In this document: piece after piece, positions 34,801-42,121 of the stretch
Position numbering within the stretch: position 1 is the first letter of the stretch
Layout of the letters: each line of letters begins with the position of its first letter
Source: a virus
Direction: 5' to 3' (one strand)
DNA: 64,000 nt
IMG/VR virus record: IMGVR_UViG_3300009790_002068
Location: 1 to 64,000 of that record
Translations under genes and position numbers: made by a program
The notes under the pieces: generated by a model
What the model was told of the DNA's origin: nothing
The model's database searches: none
What the model saw: only the letters and a program-made list of their open reading frames with translations

Positions 34801-35351
34801 CAAACAAAATTGCTGTCACATTAGACGGTACTACATTTGGTTATATCAAAGAAGAAGGACAGTATCTAGGAAAATACTTTAATGGTATGTTTGATATTGG
34901 TGAAACACAAACGGCTTTCTTACAAAAAGGTAATACTTGGCAGACAGGTAACAATACTTGGTTAAGTGCTAATGTAAATTTAGGATATACTCAAGTTGAA
35001 ACAGTAGGACATTCGCTAATTAACAGTTCAGATGATTTATTAAGTTACGGTTGGAGTACTCAAGTTAATCATAATGTTGATGAGAATTGGTCACTTACAA
35101 GCTTCTTAGCACAGCCTGTTAGTGTTGTTTCCGGAGACATGAACATTAATGCTCCTACAAGTAGAAATGGTGATACAGTAAGCTATACAGATACAACGTA
35201 TAGTCAAAAGGTTCAAACAGAAACTGATATTGGTATTACTGCTAAATTTGTAAAAGAAAACTTTAACTTTAGTATTGGTGGTGTTAGTAGATTTAATACA
35301 GTAAATGGCGACACTTATAACGTAACTACTTCCGTTGGTTGGAAGTTTTAA
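31896..35351 (+). CDS. Lipoprotein subtilisin-like serine protease with autotransporter-like C-terminus
   Basis: The 1151-residue protein begins with a lipoprotein signal (LLTAC, lipidated Cys19) and a Gly linker. Residues about 260-320 and 381-441 are a divergent tandem repeat (TYKRTDTK in each). A subtilase (S8) domain follows with the triad Asp547 in GIIDTGVN, His575 in GHGSHVAGT and Ser821 in GTSMAAP. After about residue 900 the sequence is beta-rich and ends VGWKF, as in autotransporter barrels. It would act on the cell surface. Such a protein is unusual in a phage; surface proteolysis or receptor processing is inference. Confidence 0.85.
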   Translation: MFKFKSILIIGLVFLLTACGGGGGGTPSGVSISPNNTTVLSTNIQNNISAIDHALETLTSVNGISATSVDKSKFKSMKDGFDAIKSLKTEYDSLSSADKLILANVMVQVDLAGCKTGSGAQTSCQKSMALSEVIDFGYNMYTRYYEPYQNFWTDGATTGYVDETSSEFASIKARVEADELKSRDDLVYNVNEGSDPVKTGDPEHVIVEYTEDKKIVVSTGSTRTVTIKTETVTYSAGTVSDYWPTDFDETTASGCNCSKTYTNKYTATETYNTHRIDTITYKRTDTKHTWTDGKVTTEYGEPTVTKTVTGDVVETDVVQSNFNTTSTLQNTTSNAVTETSQESIVVPNYDVVEKVIISTDGTRIKSTYDSTVVEVTGTVTKTYTDTYQITTTYSSYREDTVTYKRTDTKINYSDGTSKTITGTAEKVSTVTGNVVEHDVTDSEPVRTARVLISTVDSNSVAYTDSDENLGTKTIGYSNNANDFLDSETRAYCGSSYSACSLDSLTVFTDDNLANGTGTSFQHIAEAGINDAWARGWTGKGVNVGIIDTGVNIHHDELDGQIGGVYNNGSTDWDGHGSHVAGTIVAKKDGKGTVGVAFDSKLYVVRETGLNYNKEEYWNYFKENNVDVVNVSINGRWDYNVTFDDSYVVGSDVNNQNDTYKSLSLIDGNKNLYKWNKTLFQNGSYHNVNTKIAMDDDGNILYGGIDSIEALSTFMSGSEIIFVNSAGNQGYSVAATPGWYATVTDDNGDLMLDGRMIIVGSYDPASGTNNSYSNGAGHICREVVNDVCQDDYTVSDFYIRAPEAFTSLDNVGNGYIDMSGTSMAAPVVTGSIALVRQMWPHMTGENTVKLILQTADKSYDGYDVGVDGQGRLDMDKATQPVGATGIPTDGRTTGNTISSTGYIAGGSSIPNEVSSLIVEIDEASFNREWLVPIAEAHVNIDTAFHSFTNYAGMTAIGTNDFALHLTENDTNKIAVTLDGTTFGYIKEEGQYLGKYFNGMFDIGETQTAFLQKGNTWQTGNNTWLSANVNLGYTQVETVGHSLINSSDDLLSYGWSTQVNHNVDENWSLTSFLAQPVSVVSGDMNINAPTSRNGDTVSYTDTTYSQKVQTETDIGITAKFVKENFNFSIGGVSRFNTVNGDTYNVTTSVGWKF

Positions 35352-35364
35352 TTAAGGAGAAAAA

Positions 35365-35559
35365 ATGGATTGGTATACAACTGGATGGCTACTTGCTGTT
35401 TATACTATAGGAACATTATTTGGTTATAGAATGGCTTATAGAAAGAACTTTGTTATTATTTCAGAAACTATAGACGGCCTAAGACGTGCTGGCTTTCTAA
35501 AAGTTAAAGAAACAGGTGATGACAATTATGAAATATTAAAGGTAAAACAAAATGATTAA
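35365..35559 (+). CDS. Small membrane protein
   Basis: A 64-residue protein with one N-terminal transmembrane helix (about 5-24) and a basic then mixed tail. AAGGAG precedes its ATG. It overlaps the PRTase gene by eight bases. Confidence 0.6.
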   Translation: MDWYTTGWLLAVYTIGTLFGYRMAYRKNFVIISETIDGLRRAGFLKVKETGDDNYEILKVKQND

Positions 35560-36031
35560 GAAGAAAATTTATACTTGGCGTGACGTTGAAAAAATGTGTT
35601 CACAATTACTTGTACAACTTTACAATAGTGAATGGAGACCTGACTACATTGTAGGTATTACACGTGGCGGTAATGTACCTGCTACAATTTTAAGTAATAT
35701 GACAGGTATTAGATGTGAGGCTGTTAAGGTTGCTTTACGTGATGGCGAAACAGGTAAGTCTGGGGACAGTATTGCTTGGATGGCCGAAGATGCTAAACTA
35801 GGCAAAAATATTTTAGTAGTAGATGATATAAATGACACTGGTGCTACATTTGAATGGTTATCAAAGGACTGGGGTCTTAACGGTGGCGACAATGTTCGTT
35901 TTGCTACACTAACTGAAAACTTATCAAGTAATTTCGACGGTGTTGATTATTACTGTGATGAAGTTAACAAAGCTGAAGAAGATGTTTGGCTTGTTTATCC
36001 TTGGGAAAATGTAGGAGAATACAATGGATAA
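35552..36031 (+). CDS. Phosphoribosyltransferase-like protein
   Basis: The 159-residue protein has the PRPP-binding signature ILVVDDINDTGATFE near residues 89-103, and an N-terminal DYIVGITRGGNVPATIL strand-loop typical of purine phosphoribosyltransferases such as Gpt. It would couple a base with PRPP, perhaps for purine salvage. It stands near the queD-queE operon; a link to deazapurine salvage is only a thought. Confidence 0.82.
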   Translation: MIKKKIYTWRDVEKMCSQLLVQLYNSEWRPDYIVGITRGGNVPATILSNMTGIRCEAVKVALRDGETGKSGDSIAWMAEDAKLGKNILVVDDINDTGATFEWLSKDWGLNGGDNVRFATLTENLSSNFDGVDYYCDEVNKAEEDVWLVYPWENVGEYNG

Positions 36032-36284
36032 GACTCAATACAAAACTTACACTTGTACATATAAAGTAGAATGGCCTATAGATGAATTTGGTCGAATTGG
36101 TGGTATGTACAGTTTAGCCGACTTGCCAATCGCTGGCTATGTCGAAATGGAACGAAAGGGTACTTTGCTATCCCAAGATTCTAAACGTGAAATGTATCAA
36201 GTACAAGATTCAGAAAGAATGTTTGTTAAAAGAGTAGTTCCTTTTGACAAGGTCACAGATATTAAAGAGTTGGAAAATGGGTAG
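36024..36284 (+). CDS. Small hypothetical protein
   Basis: An 86-residue, beta-rich soluble protein overlapping the PRTase gene by eight bases, with AGGAG before its ATG. No family is recognised. It ends just before the promoter of the queD operon. Confidence 0.58.
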   Translation: MDKTQYKTYTCTYKVEWPIDEFGRIGGMYSLADLPIAGYVEMERKGTLLSQDSKREMYQVQDSERMFVKRVVPFDKVTDIKELENG

Positions 36285-36294
36285 GATAAATATA

Positions 36295-36324
36295 TTGACA
36301 ACCCCCCATATTATCTGTTATAAT
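36295..36324 (+). promoter_or_regulatory. Sigma70-type promoter of the queD-clpP-queE operon; ATG at +1
   Basis: TTGACA (36295-36300), an 18-base spacer and TATAAT (36319-36324). An ATG starts at 36331, six bases after the -10 box. ATAAATA at 36286-36292 just upstream could serve as a late promoter. Confidence 0.72.
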
Positions 36325-36330
36325 AATGAC

Positions 36331-36402
36331 ATGAAACTAGACGTCTACAATGGGATCATCCGTCTTAAAAAATTCTGCTCCTTAATTAGAGAGGAAAAAT
36401 AA
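36331..36402 (+). CDS. 23-residue leader ORF before queD
   Basis: A 24-codon frame (MKLDVYNGIIRLKKFCSLIR followed by EEK) begins at the expected transcription start and ends with a TAA that shares its last base with the queD ATG. It contains the GAGAGGAAAA ribosome site for queD. It could be a leader peptide that couples or regulates queD translation; it may also be chance. Confidence 0.4.
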   Translation: MKLDVYNGIIRLKKFCSLIREEK

Positions 36403-36887
36403 TGGCTTATCAAAGTACAAAAACATATGGTAATGACAGAGGCTTTTCATGTGCTTTTAGGCAATGGAGTGCTGACAGTCATTGTAATTTAATTCACGGA
36501 TACTCATTAGGGTTTAAATTTATATTTGAAGCTGAAGAGCTAGACGAACGTAATTGGGTTTACGATTTTGGCAACTGTAAATGGATCAAAGAATGGATAG
36601 AAGATACATTCGATCATAAAACGGCTGTTGATATTAACGATCCTTATATTGAAACTTTTAGAGAACTAAACAAAGCAGGACTAATTGATTTAAGAGAAAT
36701 GGATGGTGCTGGTTGTGAGAAATTTGCTGAACATACTTTTTCATTTGTTGCTCCTAAAGTATTAGAAGGCACAGGCGGTCGTGTAAGACTAAAGAGTGTA
36801 GAAGTATTTGAACACGGAGCCAATAGTGCTGTCGTAGAAGATTTAATTCTACCAGAACATATTAACGAAAGTAGAGAGGTACATTAA
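36402..36887 (+). CDS. queD: QueD-like 6-carboxytetrahydropterin synthase
   Basis: The 161-residue protein keeps the catalytic Cys and zinc-site region in [15 protein letters not shown], the FDHKTAV motif and the VFEHGANSA motif of the 6-pyruvoyl-tetrahydropterin synthase family. Two positions that bind zinc in E. coli QueD differ: AAH becomes CAF, and HGH becomes HGY. As I recall, the same FRQW-x-ADSHC pattern occurs in an alphaproteobacterial subfamily, so this is probably a variant and not a dead enzyme. It makes the CPH4 intermediate of 7-deazaguanines. It overlaps clpP by TAATG. Confidence 0.87.
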   Translation: MAYQSTKTYGNDRGFSCAFRQWSADSHCNLIHGYSLGFKFIFEAEELDERNWVYDFGNCKWIKEWIEDTFDHKTAVDINDPYIETFRELNKAGLIDLREMDGAGCEKFAEHTFSFVAPKVLEGTGGRVRLKSVEVFEHGANSAVVEDLILPEHINESREVH

Positions 36888-37471
36888 TGGCATTAATTCC
36901 AATAGTTATTGAACAAACAAGTAAAGGTGAAAGAAGTTATGATATCTATTCACGTTTAATGAAAGATAGAATTATAATGTTAAGTGGTGTTGTAGAAGAA
37001 AACATGGCTAACATTATAACTGCTCAACTTTTATTTTTAGAGAGTCAAGACCCTGATAAAGATATTACACTTTATATTAATTCACCAGGCGGTAGTGTAA
37101 CTGATGGAATGAGTATGCTTGATACTATGAACTTTGTTAAATGTGATATATCAACAGTAGTAATGGGCCAGGCTTGTTCAATGGGTTCATTGTTAGCAAG
37201 TTCAGGTACTAAAGGCAAACGTTTTATGTTACCTAATGCTAGGCACATGATACATCAACCTTTAGGTGGGTTTAGTGGTCAAGCTACTGACGTAGAAATT
37301 AGAGCAAACGAATTGTTACGTTGGAAGAAAGTATTAACTGAAGTGTATGTTACTAACACAGGTAAAGACTTTGATACGTTATCTAAGGATATGGATAGAG
37401 ATAACTTTATGACAGCAGAAGAGGCCGTAGCTTACGGACTTGCTGATAAAATTGTTGAGGAGAGAACATAA
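36887..37471 (+). CDS. clpP: ClpP serine protease subunit
   Basis: The 194-residue protein is a complete Clp[11 protein letters not shown] with nucleophile Ser98, [11 protein letters not shown] with His123, and MDRDNFMTA with Asp172. The N-terminus [10 protein letters not shown] corresponds to the first residues of mature E. coli ClpP, so the 14-residue propeptide is absent. It should form the tetradecameric barrel that works with ClpA (2836) or host ClpX. It lies between queD and a small membrane protein gene with shared stop/start codons on both sides. Confidence 0.95.
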   Translation: MALIPIVIEQTSKGERSYDIYSRLMKDRIIMLSGVVEENMANIITAQLLFLESQDPDKDITLYINSPGGSVTDGMSMLDTMNFVKCDISTVVMGQACSMGSLLASSGTKGKRFMLPNARHMIHQPLGGFSGQATDVEIRANELLRWKKVLTEVYVTNTGKDFDTLSKDMDRDNFMTAEEAVAYGLADKIVEERT

Positions 37472-37710
37472 TGCCAATACCAGAAAAAGTAATTATGCCA
37501 GCAAGTAAAGACCCAGGTAAAGGACACTTTTACGTTAGTTTAATAAAGAGTGCTATTAGAATTGGTGCTGGTGTAGGACTAATACTAGCCGGTATGGCAT
37601 TTAGTAGTCATAATGGAGACCTTTGGCCTGATATTGCTTATTGGTTAAAGTTTGCTGGTGCTGGCTTTATACTTGCTGAAGCATTAGGAATTTTAGAAGA
37701 GATTGTTTAA
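37471..37710 (+). CDS. Two-helix membrane protein
   Basis: A 79-residue protein with two hydrophobic segments (about 24-45 and 58-75). Both ends share a base with neighbouring genes (clpP and queE) as TAATG, so it is part of the coupled operon. Function unknown; membrane location near ClpP or the pathway transporter is possible. Confidence 0.65.
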   Translation: MPIPEKVIMPASKDPGKGHFYVSLIKSAIRIGAGVGLILAGMAFSSHNGDLWPDIAYWLKFAGAGFILAEALGILEEIV

Positions 37711-38639
37711 TGGCAAATTTTGCTCAACATGATTTTAGTAAGACAGTAGAAAAGAAGTTTTATTACTCTGAAATATTTCACAGTATTCAAGGTGAAGGAC
37801 ATTATACAGGTGTGCCTACTGCTTGGATTAGATTCTTTCTATGTAACTTACAATGTAATGGCTTTGGACAAATAGATCCAACTAACCCAGACACATATGA
37901 ACTACCATTTGAGGACTTTGATGTTAGTTCTGTAAAGCGAGTTGAAGACTTGCCTGTATGGGATAAAGGCTGTGATAGTTCTTATACTTGGGCGAAGAAG
38001 TTTAAAGACCTTATGGGACAAGAAACTCCTACTGCTATGGCAAATAAAATTGTTAATATAATGAAATGTGATAGCAACCCAGATGGATTATTTTTACATC
38101 CAATAAGTAAAATGAAGCAACACTTATGTTTTACAGGTGGCGAACCTTTAATGGTAACAGGGCAGACAGCTAGTGTTGGAATATATAAAGAATTAGAAAG
38201 ACAAGGTAACTTACCAAGTTCAATGACATTTGAAACTAATGGTACACAAAAACTAAGACCTGAATTTATAGACTGGGCAAGTAGTATACCAGAAGAAGTA
38301 TTCTTTTCTTGTAGTCCTAAACTGTTTACAGTATCTGGAGAGAAACCAGAGAAAGCTATTAAACCTGAGATAGTAGGTGAATATAGAAAAGCATCTGCTA
38401 AAGGACAATTAAAATTTGTTGTTGGCGATAAAGATCGCGAATGGGACGAAATGGAATCAGCAATAGCTAAATTTAGAGATGCTGGTGTTGATTGGCCTGT
38501 ATGGGTTATGCCTACAGGAGCAAGGGAAGAAGAACAAACTGCTGGTGCTGGCAAAGTGGCGGAACGAGCATTTAAACGAGGATATAATGTGGCGGCTAGA
38601 GTACACGTTTATCTATTTGGTAATGCTATAGGAACTTAA
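37710..38639 (+). CDS. queE: QueE, 7-carboxy-7-deazaguanine synthase
   Basis: The 309-residue radical SAM protein has an N-terminal SEIFHSIQGEGHYTG substrate motif, the first two cluster cysteines in FFLCNLQCNGFG, and the third probably in KGCDSSYTW about 37 residues later, giving an unusual C-x3-C-x(~37)-C spacing. FTGGEPLM and FETNGTQ motifs follow. It converts CPH4 to 7-carboxy-7-deazaguanine. It is longer than the common enzyme (about 220 aa) owing to insertions. Confidence 0.9.
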   Translation: MANFAQHDFSKTVEKKFYYSEIFHSIQGEGHYTGVPTAWIRFFLCNLQCNGFGQIDPTNPDTYELPFEDFDVSSVKRVEDLPVWDKGCDSSYTWAKKFKDLMGQETPTAMANKIVNIMKCDSNPDGLFLHPISKMKQHLCFTGGEPLMVTGQTASVGIYKELERQGNLPSSMTFETNGTQKLRPEFIDWASSIPEEVFFSCSPKLFTVSGEKPEKAIKPEIVGEYRKASAKGQLKFVVGDKDREWDEMESAIAKFRDAGVDWPVWVMPTGAREEEQTAGAGKVAERAFKRGYNVAARVHVYLFGNAIGT

Positions 38640-38642
38640 ATT

Positions 38643-38954
38643 ATGGACTTAAAAACTATTTGGTTTTCGGCAGAGGAGATCGCTTTAAAATTTACTCAAC
38701 AATCCTTTTTAAAAAATACAGCCGAACTACTAATCAAAGTATTACATACAATTATTTTATTTGTTTTATGTGTATGTGTGTTTACATTTCTTATACTTAA
38801 ATCTTGTTATGAGATGATAAGAGATAGGAGTAAAACAAATGTCGAAGAGGATGAGCCAATGGAACACGAACCTTTACCTTACAAACTGAAAGGTAAACAC
38901 GAAGAAGATGGCGATCCTGAATTTGTTAAACGATTAAGAGATAGAGGAATATAG
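38643..38954 (+). CDS. Membrane protein with charged tail
   Basis: A 103-residue protein with one strong transmembrane helix (about 32-53, Leu/Val/Cys-rich) and an acidic cytoplasmic tail ending EFVKRLRDRGI. It starts four bases after queE. No family is recognised. Confidence 0.6.
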   Translation: MDLKTIWFSAEEIALKFTQQSFLKNTAELLIKVLHTIILFVLCVCVFTFLILKSCYEMIRDRSKTNVEEDEPMEHEPLPYKLKGKHEEDGDPEFVKRLRDRGI

Positions 38955-38962
38955 GAGAAGTT

Positions 38963-39328
38963 ATGGAAAACCCATTTAAAAAACTTTTTAGTAAAGAGAG
39001 TAAAGCAAAGACTAAAAAAGAACATAAGTCTGATAAAGATCTTGCTACTGAAAAAGAGTTACCCTATGTTAACGTTATTGGATTTGATTTAGATAAAAAT
39101 AATCCAAGCCAAGGTGCTTTCGAATTAGATTGGAACATTTATTTTATAAACCAATTAAGAGGCGAAGGTTATCAAGGAAAAACAGATGAAGATGTTGTAG
39201 ACAACTGGTTTCAAAAAGTATGTAAGAATGTAGCTTTAGAAACTTGGGAAAACTATGACGCTGATCCTGATAATAGAACAACTGTTAACAAGGTTAAACG
39301 TGACGATGGCAAGACTGAGGTTAGTTAA
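38963..39328 (+). CDS. Hypothetical protein
   Basis: A 121-residue protein with a Lys-rich flexible N-terminus (about 1-33) followed by a compact domain (ELPYVNVIGFDLDKNNPSQG onward). AGGAG lies before its ATG. The stop overlaps the next start. Function unknown. Confidence 0.6.
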   Translation: MENPFKKLFSKESKAKTKKEHKSDKDLATEKELPYVNVIGFDLDKNNPSQGAFELDWNIYFINQLRGEGYQGKTDEDVVDNWFQKVCKNVALETWENYDADPDNRTTVNKVKRDDGKTEVS

Positions 39329-40314
39329 TGTTTTTTCTTAATTTTGGAAATGGACAACCTGGTGGTGTAGGTACTGTTACTAATTACAGAACTGCTGATG
39401 AAGATGGTGCTTGGGTTGGTATGGAACGTTATGTACACCCCACAGACGCTCAATACTCGTGGATAAATAGATTAGCTGAGCTTTATTCAGCTAGAACTAA
39501 AAACTTCTGTAGACACGAAGCAACTACAGACAGAATCTTACAAGAAGTTAGAGAAAATTTAAACACATACAACTTTGATGAATGTTATGTTTTTATAGCA
39601 TTATCGGGTGTAAGCCCTAGACTGTTTTCTATATATGGAGACTGGGGTAGTGCTAAAGACAGCCACTGGAGTAAGTATTATGACGAGTGGGGCATAGAGT
39701 GTAGAATGGACGGTACTGATTTCGACTACAAAAGAGGTAGAGAACTAATCTTTAATGTACTAAAAACAAATGGCGTTAAAAAAGGCGACACTACATTTAC
39801 ATCTTACGTTGATCAACATTTTAGAGGCTTCTTAAACGAAGAAGGACTAAATTTAAACGATACTGACAATCCTTTAAATTCCTTTCATCCTGATAATGCT
39901 ATCTATACTGACATTATTAATAAATGGTTAGAACTAAAAGAAAAAGATTACTTAAAAGAATGTAAGAGAATTGATTCTATGAAAGAAACTGCTGAAAGGC
40001 ACGAATGGTATCAAGATGAACTTAAAGAAACTATGAAAGCTATTAAAGGATCAGAACATAAGTTTTTCTTTTACTGGTCAGATGATATGCCTGGACAAGG
40101 TAACATACCCGAAAATGTTGGTTTGGGCGATTTGGACGATAAGGTAAAAATTGATCAACCCAATACATATTGGTTTTGGGGAATTAGTATGTCAAACTTT
40201 TTTAATAACATGAATATATCTCCAAGATTTTTAAAGTACTTTCAACACGAAGCTCATTTTGAATTTTACAAATATATGAGAAATAAGTTGACAGACTCTA
40301 AATTGATGCTATAA
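39328..40314 (+). CDS. Hypothetical protein, 328 residues
   Basis: A soluble 328-residue protein with an N-terminal FFLNFGNGQPGGVGT region and a central ECYVFIALSGVSPRLFSIYG stretch. The C-terminal half is helical and charged. A distant SGNH/GSCFA-like relation is possible from the strand-loop layout, but I see no convincing catalytic set. The 3' end contains the promoter for the exonuclease gene. Confidence 0.65.
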   Translation: MFFLNFGNGQPGGVGTVTNYRTADEDGAWVGMERYVHPTDAQYSWINRLAELYSARTKNFCRHEATTDRILQEVRENLNTYNFDECYVFIALSGVSPRLFSIYGDWGSAKDSHWSKYYDEWGIECRMDGTDFDYKRGRELIFNVLKTNGVKKGDTTFTSYVDQHFRGFLNEEGLNLNDTDNPLNSFHPDNAIYTDIINKWLELKEKDYLKECKRIDSMKETAERHEWYQDELKETMKAIKGSEHKFFFYWSDDMPGQGNIPENVGLGDLDDKVKIDQPNTYWFWGISMSNFFNNMNISPRFLKYFQHEAHFEFYKYMRNKLTDSKLML

Positions 40315-40315
40315 T
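40288..40315 (+). promoter_or_regulatory. Early-type promoter for the exonuclease gene
   Basis: TTGACA (40288-40293), a 16-base spacer ending GATGC, and TATAAT (40310-40315). It overlaps the end of the preceding gene and matches the 30769/43135 promoter class. Confidence 0.7.
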
Positions 40316-40342
40316 GTATATAATATTTGAACGAGGAACAGA

Positions 40343-41329
40343 ATGAAGTATTTAATTGTAGACACAGCCAATACATTTTTCCGTGCTAGGCACGTTGCCT
40401 TTCGTGGTGCTAATTTAGATGAGAAGGTAGGCCTTAGTATTCATATTACTATGAATAGTGTTAATAAGGTGTATCGTAAGTTTCAAGCAGACCATGTAGT
40501 ATTTTGTTTAGAAGGTCGTAGTTGGCGTAAAGACTTCTATGATCCTTACAAAAAGAATCGTGTAGTAGCTCGTCAGGCTTTAACAGAAGCAGAACAAGAA
40601 GAAGATAAAGTATTTTGGGAAACATTTGATGATTTGTGTACATTCTTAAGAGATAAAAGTAATTGTACAGTTATTCGTAATGAAATAGCAGAAGCAGATG
40701 ATTTAATTGCTAGGTTTATACACCAACACCCAGATGATGAACATTATATTATTAGTAGTGATACAGACTTTCATCAACTGTTAGATAACAACGTACATCA
40801 GTACAATGGTATTACAAATGAATTACATACTATTGAAGGTATATTCGACGACAAAGGTAAGGCTGTAATAGATAAGAAAACAAAAGAACCTAAAGCAATA
40901 CCTGACCCTAAATGGTTACTATTTGAGAAATGTATGAGAGGCGATACTAGTGATAATGTCTTTAGTGCTTTCCCTGGTGTTCGTAAAAAAGGTACAAAAA
41001 ACAAAGTAGGATTACTAGAAGCTTTTGAAGATAAAGATCGTAAAGGTTTCAATTGGAATAATATGATGCTACAACGTTGGGTTGATCACAATGAAGTAGA
41101 ACACAGAGTATTAGATGATTATCAACGTAATGTTACATTAATAGATCTTACAGCTCAACCAGATGAGATTAAAGATTTTATCGACGAAACTATTAAATCA
41201 ATTAACAGTAAAAACAATCCCATGGTAGGTGCCCAGTTCTTAAAATTTTGTGGCAAATACGACTTACAAAAGATTAGTGAACATATAGAAAGTTATGCTC
41301 ACTTCTTACAGTCAGGATATAAGGAGTAA
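40343..41329 (+). CDS. rnh: T4 RNase H-type 5'-3' exonuclease
   Basis: The 328-residue protein is a FEN/PIN-type nuclease: the N-terminal LIVDTANTFFRAR has the first metal Asp, AEADDLIARF and ISSDTDFHQLL carry the central acidic cluster, and CMRGDTSDNVFSAFPGV is the helix-hairpin-helix-like DNA motif with further Asp residues. It matches T4 RNase H (305 aa) in length and would remove RNA primers and flaps at the replication fork. GAACGAGGAA precedes the ATG. Confidence 0.9.
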   Translation: MKYLIVDTANTFFRARHVAFRGANLDEKVGLSIHITMNSVNKVYRKFQADHVVFCLEGRSWRKDFYDPYKKNRVVARQALTEAEQEEDKVFWETFDDLCTFLRDKSNCTVIRNEIAEADDLIARFIHQHPDDEHYIISSDTDFHQLLDNNVHQYNGITNELHTIEGIFDDKGKAVIDKKTKEPKAIPDPKWLLFEKCMRGDTSDNVFSAFPGVRKKGTKNKVGLLEAFEDKDRKGFNWNNMMLQRWVDHNEVEHRVLDDYQRNVTLIDLTAQPDEIKDFIDETIKSINSKNNPMVGAQFLKFCGKYDLQKISEHIESYAHFLQSGYKE

Positions 41330-41331
41330 AT

Positions 41332-41829
41332 ATGACAGTTAAACTCAAAACAATAATTAAAAATAACTTTTGGATTATGGAAGAAGACGGAACCAAAGTA
41401 GGTACTGTAAATAAAATGGACCAAAAGAACTATCAAATTTTTAGTAGACATTCTGAACGCCCTGTAAAATATACAATGAATGAAATTATTACCAAGTGGG
41501 GCGAAGATTGTTTTAAAGATCCAGTAGAAGTTGATGTAGCTCAAAATATTACCAAAGATGGTAATCAATATATGTTATTTGGATATCCGTGTGCTAACGA
41601 GCCAACTAACGAAATGTATGAAGTACAAAGAAAGCTACCTTTGTATACTAAAAACAATAAATCAAATAGTGTTCATTCAGCAGGATATTATATTGTAGAA
41701 TATCCAAGCAACGGTTGGACTAGAAGTTTTTGTCCTAAACTAGTAACACTAGAACGTTATCCATATAGAGGGCCATTTAAAACAAAGGCTGATATGGCAA
41801 TGGCACTTAAACAAAGCAGAGTTAAATGA
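41332..41829 (+). CDS. Conserved hypothetical protein
   Basis: A 165-residue protein starting two bases after the exonuclease. The N-terminal half is beta-rich, reading as a small barrel (VKLKTIIKNNFWIMEEDG), and the C-terminal half contains HSAGYYIVEYPSNGWTRSFC. I do not recognise a named family. It overlaps the next gene by four bases. Confidence 0.62.
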   Translation: MTVKLKTIIKNNFWIMEEDGTKVGTVNKMDQKNYQIFSRHSERPVKYTMNEIITKWGEDCFKDPVEVDVAQNITKDGNQYMLFGYPCANEPTNEMYEVQRKLPLYTKNNKSNSVHSAGYYIVEYPSNGWTRSFCPKLVTLERYPYRGPFKTKADMAMALKQSRVK

Positions 41830-42053
41830 GTATACACATAGAAAACTTTAGAGCATTAGTACAAGCAAACCAACAGAAAAATGCTTCTACGACGACCTTA
41901 GAGACCTCTGTAGCGTCGAATGTTGTTCATAGTATAACACAACTCCAGAACAAATTAATAGACGTACAAGAACAACTGATACAAGCTCAACGTAAAATTA
42001 TAGAGCAACAAACTGTTGAAGTTGAAATGGATGGCGAAAACTGGTCCAGTTAA
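41826..42053 (+). CDS. Small coiled-coil protein
   Basis: A 75-residue Gln-rich helical protein with a regular heptad stretch (about 32-64). It overlaps the previous gene by ATGA. Likely an oligomerisation or accessory factor; no family recognised. Confidence 0.58.
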   Translation: MSIHIENFRALVQANQQKNASTTTLETSVASNVVHSITQLQNKLIDVQEQLIQAQRKIIEQQTVEVEMDGENWSS

Positions 42054-42092
42054 AGCATCATATAAAAACCATTAACTACTCATAGAAAGAAG

Positions 42093-42099
42093 ATAAATA
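42093..42099 (+). promoter_or_regulatory. Candidate T4-type late promoter
   Basis: ATAAATA lies 22 bases before the GTG start at 42122, with AGGAG between. It fills the 68-base gap between the coiled-coil gene and the next gene. Confidence 0.5.
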
Positions 42100-42121
42100 C
42101 TCATAGAACAGGAGTATCGAA

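Noticed and set aside
22196-38639. A QueC gene
   Set aside because: No SGGxDS-type ATP pyrophosphatase motif is seen in any long frame of the window; the PRTase at 35552 has the PRPP motif instead.
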